Shown piece by piece: positions 43,947-54,683 of a stretch of 64,000 nt of DNA (positions are counted from its first letter, which is position 1; each line of letters opens with the position of its first letter). A program made the position numbers and the translations under genes. The DNA comes from Myxococcota bacterium (GTDB taxonomy: Bacteria; Myxococcota_A; UBA796): the NCBI GenBank assembly GCA_029251165.1, contig JAQXDW010000151.1, positions 301,297-365,296 on the forward strand. The letters are read 5' to 3'. A model generated the notes under the pieces. The model saw nothing but the letters and a program-made list of their open reading frames with translations, made no database searches and was not told the DNA's origin.

Positions 43947-46900
43947 ATGAAGGATCTCATGAAGGGGCCCATCGCGTGGATGGCCCAGAACCCGGTCGCG
44001 TCCAACCTGCTGATGATGGTCCTCCTCCTCGGCGGGCTCATCGGGCTGCTGCGGATCAAGGCTGAGGTGTTCCCGGCGTTTGAGCTGGACATGGTCACTG
44101 TCTCGGTGGCCTACCCCGGCGCGAGTCCCGAGGAGGTCGAGCAGGGCATCGTCCTGGTCGTCGAGGAAGAGGTTCGCGGGCTCGACGGGGTCAAGCGGGT
44201 CAACGCCACCGCAGCGGAGGGCATCGGCGCGGTCACCATCGAGCTGCTCATCGATGCAGACCCCGACCGGGTCCTCGCGGACGTCAAGACTGCAGTCGAC
44301 GGCATCACCTCGTTCCCTGAGGATGCCGAGAAGTCGCAGGTCTCCCTGGTCAGCGTCGCCCCGCAGGTCATCACGATGATCATCTCCGGGGATGTCTCGC
44401 GGGCCACGCTGCACAGCCTCGCCGAGAAGGCCCGGGCCGATCTGCTGTCGGATCCGGAGATCACCCAGGTCACCACCTCCGGGCTCCCGTCGCTGGAGAT
44501 CGCCATCGAGATCTCTCGGGAGACCCTGGAGTCCTACGGGATGACCCTCGATGAGGTCGCCACCCAGATTCGTCTGGCTTCCCTGGATCTGCCCGGCGGC
44601 GGCATCGACACCGAGGGCGGCGAGATCCTGGTCCGGGTCGCGGATCGGGCCCGCAGCGGGAGAGAGTTTGGCGACATCGTCCTCCGCTCGACCGCCACCG
44701 GCGCTCGGGTGCGCCTGGCCGACATCGCCACCATCACCGACGGCTTCTCAGAGACCGATCAAGCGGCGTTCTTCAACGGCAAGCCTGCGGTGCAGGTCAT
44801 CGCCTACCGGGTCGGCGACGAGACCCCGACCTCAGTGGCGACCGCAGTCAAGGACTACGCCGCCGTGTTCGCGCCCACCCTCCCCGACACCGTCGCGGTG
44901 GACCTGTGGAACGACGACTCGCAGATGCTGGAGGGGCGCATCGCCCTGCTGCTGGACAACGCCCGGGTCGGAATCCTCCTGGTCGTCGCGATCCTTGCGC
45001 TGTTCCTCGACATCCGGCTTGCGTTCTGGGTCTCTCTCGGGATCCCGATCTGCTTCCTCGGTGCGTTCCTCATCCTGCCCAGTGCAGGGGTGTCGGTGAA
45101 CATGGTCAGCCTGTTCGCATTCATCATCACCCTCGGCCTCGTGGTCGACGATGCCATCGTCGTCGGAGAGAACACCTTCGCCCGAAGAGAGCAGGGGCTC
45201 TCCTGGTCGGAGTCTGCAGTCGCGGGCTCTCGGGAGATGTCCGTCCCGGTGACCTTTGCGATCCTGACCACCGTCGCAGCGTTCGCGCCGCTGACGATGG
45301 TTCCCGGCTTCATGGGCAAGATCTTCGGCATCATCCCGACGGTCGTGGTGGTGATCCTGATGCTCTCGCTCATCGAGAGCTTCTTCGTCCTGCCCGCTCA
45401 CCTCGCCCACACTTCCTCCCGACCCCCCGGTGCCATCCGGAGGTTCTTCGACCGGCCGCGGCTGTGGGTGACCGGCAAGCTGGAGATCTTCAACCGCACC
45501 CGCTACCAGCCCCTGCTGGAGGCGGTCCTTCGGCAGCGGTACATCTCGCTGTCCATCGCTGGCGCGCTGTTCATCATCTCCGTCGGCATGGTCGCCAGCG
45601 GAACGGTCCCGTTCTCGTTCTTCCCCAAGCTGGAGGGCAACAACGTCCAGGTCAACGCCCGTCTGACCTACGGTGCACCCATCGAGCAGACCGACATGGT
45701 GCGCCAGGAGGTCGAGTCGGCGCTGGCTCGGGCAATCGAGCGGATGCCGGAGGGCATGGTGATCGGCCAGTACACCACGGTGGGTGAGACCCTCGCGGGC
45801 GGCGGACCGGGCGGCGGCTCGGTGACCTCCGGAAGCCACCTGATGAGCGTCTCTGTCGAGCTGACCCCCAGCGAGGAGCGCGAGCTGAGCTCCGCAGACT
45901 TCGGCGCAGCATGGTCTGCGGAGCTCCCGGTGCTGCCCGGCGTCGAGGCCCTCTCAGTGGTCTCGTCGAGCGGTCCGGGTGCTGGCGCAGCGGTGGACGT
46001 TCAGCTGTCGCACTCTGACATCGACATGCTCGCCGCAGCCTCCGCAGAGATCGCTTCCACCCTGCGCAGCTACGACACCCTCAAGGATGTGGTCAACGAG
46101 TACTCTGCCGGCAAGGAGCAGCTCGACTTCTCCGTCAACGATCAGGGCCGCAACCTCGGGCTCACCGGCAACGACATCGCCCGGCAGATCCGCGGCGCGT
46201 TCTTCGGCGCGGAGGCCCTCCGGGAGCAGCGGGGGCGCAATGAGATCAAGGTGATGGTCCGGCTTCCTCACGAGCAGCGGCGCAGCGAGTACGACATCGA
46301 GCAGCTCAAGGTCCGCACACCGGCTGGCGGCTTCGTGCCCCTGGACTATGTCGCCGACCTCAGCCGTGGGCAGGCCCCGACGACCATCAACCGCGAGGAA
46401 GGACGACGGATCGTCAACATCTCCGCAGAGCTGGCCCCCGGTGTGGTCTCCAGCCAGAAGACGGTCACTGGACTGCGTGAGGGGATCTTCCCGGCGCTGC
46501 TCAAGAAGTATCCGGGCCTCGGTGTGGAGCTGGTCGGCGAGCAGCGAGAGCAGCAAGAGTCGCTCTCCAGCCTGGGCAGCAACTACTTCTTCGCCCTGTT
46601 TGCCATCTACGCCCTGCTGGCGATCCCGTTCAAGAGCTACACCCAGCCCCTCGTCATCATGTCTGCGATCCCGTTTGGGTTCATCGGTGCCATCGCCGGT
46701 CACCTGATCATGGGCTTCGAGCTGAGCATCATCTCGATGATGGGCATCGTGGCCCTGACGGGTGTTGTGGTCAACGACTCCCTGGTCCTCATCGACGCCG
46801 CCAACCGGGCGCGGGCGGAGGGGCAGAGCGCCTGGGATGCGATCATCCATGGCGGCACCCGACGGCTGCGGCCGATCCTCCTGACCTCCATGACCACCTT

Positions 46901-47120
46901 CCTCGGGCTCGCGCCGATGATCCTGGAGACCTCCGTGCAGGCGCGGTTCCTCATCCCGATGGCGATCAGCCTGGGCTTCGGCGTCTTGTTTGCCACGGTG
47001 ATCATTCTGCTGCTGGTTCCGGCGCTGTATCTGGTGCTGGAGGATGCAACCCTGCTGGTCGCTCGGCTCCGAGGGGGGAACCTCGCTCGACATGAGGTCG
47101 TCGCCCAGCCGGCGAAGTAG
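43947..47120 (+). CDS. RND-family efflux pump (HAE1/AcrB-type)
   Basis: A 1057-residue inner-membrane pump with 12 helices and two large periplasmic loops in the usual two-half layout. The proton-relay aspartates are in LGLVVDDAIVVGEN (Asp401, Asp402), as in AcrB TM4. The second half has GIVALTGVVVNDSLVLIDAAN and a final GFGVLFATVIILLLVPALYL. It would export hydrophobic drugs, dyes, metals or lipids with the adaptor and channel encoded just before it. Size and motifs are complete, so the operon is probably functional. Confidence 0.96.
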   Translation: MKDLMKGPIAWMAQNPVASNLLMMVLLLGGLIGLLRIKAEVFPAFELDMVTVSVAYPGASPEEVEQGIVLVVEEEVRGLDGVKRVNATAAEGIGAVTIELLIDADPDRVLADVKTAVDGITSFPEDAEKSQVSLVSVAPQVITMIISGDVSRATLHSLAEKARADLLSDPEITQVTTSGLPSLEIAIEISRETLESYGMTLDEVATQIRLASLDLPGGGIDTEGGEILVRVADRARSGREFGDIVLRSTATGARVRLADIATITDGFSETDQAAFFNGKPAVQVIAYRVGDETPTSVATAVKDYAAVFAPTLPDTVAVDLWNDDSQMLEGRIALLLDNARVGILLVVAILALFLDIRLAFWVSLGIPICFLGAFLILPSAGVSVNMVSLFAFIITLGLVVDDAIVVGENTFARREQGLSWSESAVAGSREMSVPVTFAILTTVAAFAPLTMVPGFMGKIFGIIPTVVVVILMLSLIESFFVLPAHLAHTSSRPPGAIRRFFDRPRLWVTGKLEIFNRTRYQPLLEAVLRQRYISLSIAGALFIISVGMVASGTVPFSFFPKLEGNNVQVNARLTYGAPIEQTDMVRQEVESALARAIERMPEGMVIGQYTTVGETLAGGGPGGGSVTSGSHLMSVSVELTPSEERELSSADFGAAWSAELPVLPGVEALSVVSSSGPGAGAAVDVQLSHSDIDMLAAASAEIASTLRSYDTLKDVVNEYSAGKEQLDFSVNDQGRNLGLTGNDIARQIRGAFFGAEALREQRGRNEIKVMVRLPHEQRRSEYDIEQLKVRTPAGGFVPLDYVADLSRGQAPTTINREEGRRIVNISAELAPGVVSSQKTVTGLREGIFPALLKKYPGLGVELVGEQREQQESLSSLGSNYFFALFAIYALLAIPFKSYTQPLVIMSAIPFGFIGAIAGHLIMGFELSIISMMGIVALTGVVVNDSLVLIDAANRARAEGQSAWDAIIHGGTRRLRPILLTSMTTFLGLAPMILETSVQARFLIPMAISLGFGVLFATVIILLLVPALYLVLEDATLLVARLRGGNLARHEVVAQPAK

Positions 47121-47162
47121 CGCGGCTGGTGGCCTGGTCTCTCGACCTGGAGCGGTAAATCC

Positions 47163-48917
47163 TCAGTTCGGTGTCATCGGATCCCCGATGAAGAACAGGC
47201 ACAGGCTGCCGTCCTCCTCCGACACCCCCAGCAGGTCGAACTCTGGGCTCAGCATTCGCTCGGAGACGCTCAGGGTCCGCTGACAGGTGGCCCAGGCGCC
47301 GTCGTAGTCGAGCAGCCTCGGCCACCGCTCGGTGGTGCCAAACAGTTCTGCGACCCCTGAGGACAGCAGGGTCACCGACAGCGGCCCGGCCCCGCGCTCG
47401 GCGCGGGTGGTGTTGAGCTCCGCCAGCAGCGATGCGACGCGGGGGTCTGCTTCGACCTGCGCAGCAGCAGGATGGCCGGCGACGGTGTACTCTCCGCGCA
47501 GCACCATCCGCTGTCGAGCCACCCGCAGCTTCAGCTGCCACCGCACCTCGGCACCAGGCGGGGGTGGTCGGGCCGGGATGAGGTGGATGGTGCCCTCGCC
47601 CCCCTGAAAGTGGTCGGCTCGGAGCACCGGATAGTGAGCAACTTCCTGACCATTCACGGTGACCGTCGAGGACACCAGGCGGGGGTCCTCTGAGAGCTGA
47701 GAGAGCCACGCGGTGATGGTGAAGCCGACCGGCAGCGTCTTGTCGGGGTGCTCGGAGAGCGGGATGGGATCGGGAGACTCCAGACCGGAGAAGCGGATCG
47801 GAACATCGGTCATCCCGGCGTACGGGTAGGTGACCACCGCCGGTGCTGCGGTCTGCTCGGTGTCGAGGAGCATGACCAGGGTCCCGTCGGGGCTGTGGCA
47901 GGCCCCCACGGCCGTCGCCCGGGGGTGCATCGGAGCGATCCGGTGAAACGGTGTGGCCAGCCAGGTGTCGACGGCGTCGTGGGGCGCACCGTCGCGGTCT
48001 CGGTGGATGACCTCCCAGGCATCATGCCGATCGCTGCCCTGCTCGGCGGTGAAGAATGGCCCGCCGGGGCGCTGGGTGTGGGCGGTGAAGCTCCCGTCGC
48101 GGTCGCGTCGCCAGTCGATGTAGGCGCAGTGGCTCAGGGCGGACCTCGCGAGGTCGTCATCCCAGGTCAGCGCCGAAAGTCCGGCGTCGGTGCGCAGGAC
48201 GTTGAGCCATGCTGCTTGCTCCAGGCCGGCGTCGAGGGCCGGCAGGGTGTCGGCATCGGGCAGCGGCACGTCGCGCAGGACGATCGGACTGATCGCGATG
48301 AGGGGCAGCAGCGCGGTGGGGGCGGAGGCGGGAGAGACGCCCGCGATGAGCAGCGCGGGATCTCGTGAGACCTGGATCAGCGCGAGCTCATCTGACCAGG
48401 AGACCGCGGTGTGCAGGGTCGGGTGGGCCGCCGACAGCTCGGCTGCCAGTCCGGCGGCCTGGGCCTTGCTCATCGGCAGGGTCGCCATCCAGCCGGGGCC
48501 GGTCGGGGTGCGGATCAGGCTCTCGGAGGCGCTCGCCCAGGTCACCCGTCCGCCACGCGGCAGCGGCAGCGGCGTCGGCCACTCTCCGACGAAGTGGGCT
48601 GACGGGCCGCTGTGCGGACAGCCGGCGAGGATGTCATTCGCAACCAGCGCCCCCGCCAGCCCGCTGGATTTTGGTGCCAATCTCGGAGAGAGGTCGGCCA
48701 GCGTGCCCTCCCACAGCAGCGTCTCTCGGGGACTGCTCCAGCCGCTGTGTGGCCCGTGAAGCTGGAGGGCATCGGCGTGTCCCGAGACCCGGATCCAGCC
48801 ATCCAGGGTGGCCGTGATCTCTCCAGACGGACTGGCCTCCCCGAGGAGGCCGCCGCGGTCAGTGCACAGGCTTAGCGGGGCCGCGAGGCTGCTGGCGATC
48901 ATCAGGAGTGGAAGCAT
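47163..48917 (-). CDS. Secreted CAP/SCP-domain protein
   Basis: A 584-residue protein with a signal peptide (LLMIASSLAAP). The middle (about 225-355) is a CAP (SCP/PR-1) domain: AWLNVLRTDAGLSALTWDDD, ARSALSHCAYIDW, then HTQR and WLATPFHR, with His residues that in the family bind metal or lipid. The flanking N- and C-terminal parts are beta-rich and unrecognised; a second short CAP-like fragment near the end (VASLLAELNTTRAERGAGPL) may be a degenerate repeat. CAP proteins act in lipid binding or sporulation/envelope roles. Divergent from the TPR gene. Confidence 0.85.
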   Translation of the reverse strand: MLPLLMIASSLAAPLSLCTDRGGLLGEASPSGEITATLDGWIRVSGHADALQLHGPHSGWSSPRETLLWEGTLADLSPRLAPKSSGLAGALVANDILAGCPHSGPSAHFVGEWPTPLPLPRGGRVTWASASESLIRTPTGPGWMATLPMSKAQAAGLAAELSAAHPTLHTAVSWSDELALIQVSRDPALLIAGVSPASAPTALLPLIAISPIVLRDVPLPDADTLPALDAGLEQAAWLNVLRTDAGLSALTWDDDLARSALSHCAYIDWRRDRDGSFTAHTQRPGGPFFTAEQGSDRHDAWEVIHRDRDGAPHDAVDTWLATPFHRIAPMHPRATAVGACHSPDGTLVMLLDTEQTAAPAVVTYPYAGMTDVPIRFSGLESPDPIPLSEHPDKTLPVGFTITAWLSQLSEDPRLVSSTVTVNGQEVAHYPVLRADHFQGGEGTIHLIPARPPPPGAEVRWQLKLRVARQRMVLRGEYTVAGHPAAAQVEADPRVASLLAELNTTRAERGAGPLSVTLLSSGVAELFGTTERWPRLLDYDGAWATCQRTLSVSERMLSPEFDLLGVSEEDGSLCLFFIGDPMTPN

Positions 48918-49072
48918 TGCTGCTGAGACGGAGGTGGAGGGCAGACATTCAGGACGAAGCGTCTGTCACACCGCGCCGCTCGGCGTGTGGAGCTGCGCGC
49001 AGCGATCGTCCATCGCCGTCACAAGGTCCCCTCAAGTGGCTGAGCGGCTGTGAAAGCAAGTATGGTCCCGTC

Positions 49073-50299
49073 ATGATCCCGCTCTTCCTCACGCTGTCCC
49101 TGTCTCACGCCGGCACGAAGGCAGACCTGAAGGCAGGCGCCGCGGCCTACCAGCGGCAGGACTATGGGCAGGCAATCTCTGCGCTCCGGGCTGCGGTCGG
49201 CGCGCCGGTGCGCCTCAAGGAGGATCGGCTCGTCGAGGCGCATCGGCTCCTCGCCCGCGCTCTGCTCGCGGCCCTCTCTCAGACCGCCACCTCCGGCGAC
49301 GCCGTCTCCCTGATCGCGCTCCAGGATGCTCCGATCGAGGCGGCGACCTCCCTGCTGTGGGTCCGCGATCACGACCCCGACTGGGGAGCCCAAGAGTCTG
49401 CGGAGCTGGAGATGGTGAAGGGCATGCTGATGCAGGGGGTCATCGGCGCGCTCTCGGCTGGAGACCCTGCGACCCTCGCGGCGTTTGAGGACTGGGCGGA
49501 CATGTCCGCAGAAATCGGCGGCTACCTCTCTCTCGACCTGCGCGGCCAGCTGCGACATGGCCTGGGGCGCGGGGACGATGCCTATGCCGACTACGCAGCG
49601 GCGATCGATGCGTTTCGGGCCCGGACCGACGCGCGCCCCGACTTCCTGATCGCCTACACCGCCTACCGTGCTGCGGCGTATGCCGTCACCGAGCAGGACG
49701 ACCGCTCGGCGGCACTGGGTCACCTCGACGCCGGACTGGCGCTGCTGGAGGGGGAGTGGTCCCGCATCGATGAGCCCACCGCTGAGCAGCACCGGCGTCA
49801 TGAGAGCGCCCGGGCAGACCTCGGCAGCTTCCGGCTCAGCATCCTCCAGCAGAGCCCAGATCTGTTCCTTGTGGCCCTCGCAGCGCTTGCTGCGGCGGTC
49901 GAGCAGGACCTCGACAGCTACCCCAAGACCCTTGCCTACGCCCAGCTCCTTGAGCTGGAGGATCCGGTCGCTGCGGTCGCGGTCTACACCCGCGCGATCG
50001 CGCTGGAGCCGGGAGAGAGTCTCGCTCACTTCAGCCTCGGTGCCCTGCACATCAACCGGGCGGTCACGCTGATCAAGGCTGCCAATGAGGAAGCGGATCC
50101 CACCATCGCATCCTCGCTCTCTGCGGAGGGAGACGCATCGTTTCTTCTGGCGCGGCCCCACCTGGCGCAGGCCCTCGTCCTGGAGCCGACCAATCGAGAG
50201 GCGATCCGGGCGCTCAAGCAGATCGCGCTGCGGACCGACGACATTGAGGCATACCGGCAGCTCCAGGCGGCCGAGGCGGCGCTGGGCTTGCCGCAGTAG
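49073..50299 (+). CDS. Secreted TPR-repeat protein
   Basis: A 408-residue protein with a signal peptide (IPLFLTLSLSHA) and tandem helical hairpins of the TPR type, e.g. LKAGAAAYQRQDYGQAISAL near the start and ALEPGESLAHFSLGALHINRAV and ALVLEPTNREAIRALKQIAL near the end. It is probably a periplasmic scaffold. The start at 49073 is preferred; a longer frame from 48908 would overlap the divergent CAP gene and put 55 non-signal-like residues in front. The 155 bases before it hold both promoters. Confidence 0.85.
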   Translation: MIPLFLTLSLSHAGTKADLKAGAAAYQRQDYGQAISALRAAVGAPVRLKEDRLVEAHRLLARALLAALSQTATSGDAVSLIALQDAPIEAATSLLWVRDHDPDWGAQESAELEMVKGMLMQGVIGALSAGDPATLAAFEDWADMSAEIGGYLSLDLRGQLRHGLGRGDDAYADYAAAIDAFRARTDARPDFLIAYTAYRAAAYAVTEQDDRSAALGHLDAGLALLEGEWSRIDEPTAEQHRRHESARADLGSFRLSILQQSPDLFLVALAALAAAVEQDLDSYPKTLAYAQLLELEDPVAAVAVYTRAIALEPGESLAHFSLGALHINRAVTLIKAANEEADPTIASSLSAEGDASFLLARPHLAQALVLEPTNREAIRALKQIALRTDDIEAYRQLQAAEAALGLPQ

Positions 50300-50350
50300 G
50301 CCGGTCCGATGCTTGGGGCTGGCCTGTGACCACGGCGCCTGGCGCGCGCA

Positions 50351-50384
50351 GCCTCACCAGGGAAGCTGCCTCACCAGGGAAGGG
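50351..50384 (-). repeat. Tandem duplication 2 x 17 bases spanning a stop codon
   Basis: Two copies of GCCTCACCAGGGAAG plus two variable bases. Read on the minus strand, the TGA of the TetR gene (50373-50371) lies in one copy and the same TGA recurs 17 bases downstream in another frame. Confidence 0.9.
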
Positions 50385-51039
50385 GAACCGCTGCGAGGGC
50401 GTCGGGGTCGAGGTCGGGCTGCTCTGTTCGGGCGAGCACGAACCGCTGGAACAGCTCCCGGATGTCGGCGTAGGCCTGATCCACCACCGCGAGGTCATCC
50501 TCCGTGCGGCACTGCGCCAGCTCGACGATGAGGCCCTCCAGGCAGATGCGGATCAGCACCGCCATGCGCTCCGGCGGCACGGTGAGGGCGTCGAGCTCGT
50601 CGTTGAACACCTTCTGGATGCCGTCCTCCAGCAGCGCAGTGGACTCTTTGTAGAAAGTATCCAGCTTGCGGCTGATCGGACCCTCCTGGCTGGTGAGGCT
50701 GAGGGTCTCGACGATGAACGGAGCGGCGATGCGGAGGTCTCTCAGGGACTGCCACATGGCATCAAACGCAGAGAGTGCGGGGCCGAGGCCGCGATCTCCA
50801 CGGCTGGTCCGCTCGGAGAACCGCTTGTGTATCTGCCGGAAGGTCGCCCGCTGTGCCTCGATGAGCAGGTGCTCCTTGGAGCGAAAGTGGTAGTGCAGCA
50901 GTCCCTTGCTTACCCCAGCCTCTTCGGCGACCTGTCCCATCGAGGCGCCCCGGAAGCCAGAGCGACCGAAGATGCGGGAGGCTGAGGAGAGGATCCGCTG
51001 GATGGTGCGGGCAGTGCGGGGAGAGCGGGTGTCGGCCAT
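50371..51039 (-). CDS. TetR/AcrR-family regulator
   Basis: A 222-residue regulator with an N-terminal HTH (SMGQVAEEAGVSKGLLHYHF) followed by SKEHLLIEA, typical of the family, and an all-helical C-terminal domain. No pump or enzyme gene is adjacent; dusA lies 24 bases upstream on the same strand, so it may be the second gene of a dusA unit. Target and ligand are unknown. Confidence 0.92.
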   Translation of the reverse strand: MADTRSPRTARTIQRILSSASRIFGRSGFRGASMGQVAEEAGVSKGLLHYHFRSKEHLLIEAQRATFRQIHKRFSERTSRGDRGLGPALSAFDAMWQSLRDLRIAAPFIVETLSLTSQEGPISRKLDTFYKESTALLEDGIQKVFNDELDALTVPPERMAVLIRICLEGLIVELAQCRTEDDLAVVDQAYADIRELFQRFVLARTEQPDLDPDALAAVPLPW

Positions 51040-51063
51040 GGCTCTATTGTATTGGCCAGCCAG

Positions 51064-52059
<996 letters not shown>

Positions 52060-52201
52060 CCGAGAGGTCTAACCCAGCGCTGCGTGGTCAGCGTGTGGGG
52101 CGGAGCGGCCCTGGCTTCTGCCGGCTTGCGTCGGTGCTGTCGGACACTTCCTGACCAGGCTCCGTCCCCGCTGTCGATTACACCAACAGCGAGGTCCAGT
52201 C

Positions 52202-54628
52202 ATGCGAACCATCACCGAGGTCACCGCTGCCCTCCGCGCTGCCGCAGCCGATCCGCATCGACTGCTCACCGGGCTCGCCCAGACCGGCAGCCCCGCGCTG
52301 TTTGATGCCCTCCTCGCCTCCACCAGTCTCCGTTCCCTCGGCCGTGACGACCTCCAGACGCCAGTCAGCCATCGGTTTCGGGGCGCTGGCAGCGCGCACC
52401 TTCTGCGGGGCCTCATCGCCCTCGCTCCCCCGGAGAGCACCACGGCTTCCCGGCTTCGTGCCCAGTGGACCGGGATCCGGCTCTCCGGCAGCGATGCCGG
52501 TCCGGACACCGTCAGCGCGCGCTACCTCGACCGCCTCCCCGCCCTGAGGTTCGTCCACATCGACCATGCTGTCGGGGTCACCGCGCTGCCTGATCTCGCC
52601 GCACATCCCGGCCTCGCGCTGCTGTCGTTCACCCGCTGCTCCCTGCCCGGCTCGGACCTCTCTGGTCTCGATGGTGCCTGCATCTCGGAGCTTCGATGGG
52701 TCGGTCAGCATCCCTCCGTCCGCGAAGCGTTCACCCTCTCCGGGCTGTCTGGTGCCAGCATCGCCGCGCTCTCCATTGAGCACGTCTGGAAGCTCACAGC
52801 GGTGACCGACTGGCCCGCCGAGCTGACCACGCTCTCTCTCCGGAGCACGCCCGCTCTGCTGCTGCCTCCGCTGCCCGATGGCCTCACCCATCTGGTGATG
52901 GCGGCCTCCAGTGCGCCCGATCTCGGTGCCCTTCCAGCCACGCTGACCGAGCTGACCCTGCAGGCGGTCGCGCTGCCGGATCTCTCTGGAATGGCCGCGC
53001 TTCCCCGGCTGAAGTCCCTCACGATCACCCGAGGGACTGCCGCAGACCTCCGCTGGCTGCCGCCCATGCTCACCGCGCTGTCTCTCACTGAGCCCATCCG
53101 GCTGAGCTCTCTGGCGGGCATCGAAGCGGCCGCTGGGCTGACCCACCTCGACCTCTCCCGCAGCCCCGACCTCACAGACCTCACTCCGATCACCGGTCTT
53201 CCGAGGCTGGTCTCGATCAACCTCCAGGGCTGCACCGGGCTGGCGGACCTCGCTCCGCTGCGCGAGCTGCCGACGCTCCAGCACATCCTCACCGACGCCA
53301 CGCCACAGCCCGCCGCCCGAGCGGTCCCGAGCCTGCGCGCGGTCCGCGTCGTCCCCCCTGCTCAGGCCCGCGCCGTCCGCACCATCCGGACGCTGCTCCG
53401 AAGCAACAGCCCCGACGCCACCCGGCAGGCCGTCGAGCTGGTGCGTGCGCTGGGCAGCCCGGAGCTGGTGGAGGTCTTGCTGGCTGGCGTCACCCTCACA
53501 GCGGACGGGGGCTGGCAGCAGCTTGTCGGCGGGCGTCGGTTCTCCGGACACCGGCAGCCGGCGGTCCTCTCGCTCATTGCCTCCGCTGGAGTGGGAAAGA
53601 GCGCTGCGCTGCGTGCGTCCATCACCGCGCTGCGGCTGGTGACCCCGGTGGTGGACTGCACAGACCTCGCTGCGCTCCCCCGCCTCCGTCGGCTGAAGCT
53701 GTCACGGGTCAAGGCCTTCCAGAGTCCAGAGCAGCTTCAGGAGCTGGATCAGATCCAGACGATCGTCTTGAGCCGCTGTGCGCTGCCTGAGTCGGTGACG
53801 ATTCCGGCTGGTGTCCAGGCCTTTGAGGCTGATCGACTGCCACGCTGGCCTGACCTGACCGCGCTCTCGGCGTGTCGGCGGCTGGAGAGCGTGACCATCG
53901 GTGATGCCCCAGCGCTGGTCTCGACCCGTGGGCTGGGCAGCAGGGTGCTCAACACGATCTCGCTTGGGCGTGCGGAGGTCCTGGAGCGGATCGTGGGCCT
54001 GGAGTCCGCCCCAGAGCTGACACGACTTCAGGTCACTGGAGCGCTGCGGCTCACCGACATCTCCGCCCTGCACGACCACCCCGCGCTGTCCGCGCTGAGC
54101 CTCCACCACGCGGTCCGGCTCGCTGCGGTGCCCGCGCTTCCGGTCCTCATGAACCTGGCGCTCGACGGCGCTCCGATCACCACGCTGCCTGAGCTGCCGA
54201 CGCTCTCGACCCTCTCCCTCCAGCGGTGCTCGGAGCTGTCCACGCTCTCCAGCCTCGGCTCCGGTCTGACCTCCATCCACCTCCTCCAGTGCCACCAGCT
54301 CACCAGCATCGGTCCCTTGGTGGACTGCCGCAGCCTGCTCGGTGTTCACCTCGTCGGGTGTCCACACGTCAGCGATCTCAGTCCGCTGGCGGGGCTGAGC
54401 AGCCTCCGGAGGCTCACCATTCGAGACTGCTCCGACGCCCTCGACCTCACCCCGCTTGCGGGCTGCCGTGCCCTCACTGAGGTCGATCTCCGAGGCTGCT
54501 CCGACCTCTCCGGGCTGTCTGTTTTAGGCTTTATTCATGGGCTTAAGAGTGTTCGCCTCAGCAGAACTGAGCGGGGGCGCGCGGACCTGCCGCTGTCCCT
54601 CCAGCGAATCATCCGATGGGGTCCGTAA
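52202..54628 (+). CDS. Duplicated leucine-rich-repeat protein
   Basis: An 808-residue protein without a signal peptide. It is built of leucine-rich repeats of about 20-23 residues with patterns such as LTHLDLSRSPDLTDLTPITG and LSTLSLQRCSELSTLSSLGS. The N-terminal head (about 1-100) and the segment from about residue 388 (RTIRTLLRSNSPDATRQAVE...) are related to each other, including a GGxRFxGxR-like turn, so the protein seems to be two head-plus-LRR modules in tandem. A cytoplasmic scaffold or binding role is likely. The last about 35 codons (from SVLGF) are less GC-rich than the rest. Confidence 0.82.
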   Translation: MRTITEVTAALRAAAADPHRLLTGLAQTGSPALFDALLASTSLRSLGRDDLQTPVSHRFRGAGSAHLLRGLIALAPPESTTASRLRAQWTGIRLSGSDAGPDTVSARYLDRLPALRFVHIDHAVGVTALPDLAAHPGLALLSFTRCSLPGSDLSGLDGACISELRWVGQHPSVREAFTLSGLSGASIAALSIEHVWKLTAVTDWPAELTTLSLRSTPALLLPPLPDGLTHLVMAASSAPDLGALPATLTELTLQAVALPDLSGMAALPRLKSLTITRGTAADLRWLPPMLTALSLTEPIRLSSLAGIEAAAGLTHLDLSRSPDLTDLTPITGLPRLVSINLQGCTGLADLAPLRELPTLQHILTDATPQPAARAVPSLRAVRVVPPAQARAVRTIRTLLRSNSPDATRQAVELVRALGSPELVEVLLAGVTLTADGGWQQLVGGRRFSGHRQPAVLSLIASAGVGKSAALRASITALRLVTPVVDCTDLAALPRLRRLKLSRVKAFQSPEQLQELDQIQTIVLSRCALPESVTIPAGVQAFEADRLPRWPDLTALSACRRLESVTIGDAPALVSTRGLGSRVLNTISLGRAEVLERIVGLESAPELTRLQVTGALRLTDISALHDHPALSALSLHHAVRLAAVPALPVLMNLALDGAPITTLPELPTLSTLSLQRCSELSTLSSLGSGLTSIHLLQCHQLTSIGPLVDCRSLLGVHLVGCPHVSDLSPLAGLSSLRRLTIRDCSDALDLTPLAGCRALTEVDLRGCSDLSGLSVLGFIHGLKSVRLSRTERGRADLPLSLQRIIRWGP

Positions 54629-54683
54629 AGTCCTGACGTGCAACACACAGACAGACCATCATGCCTGTGAAATACTGAGATTC

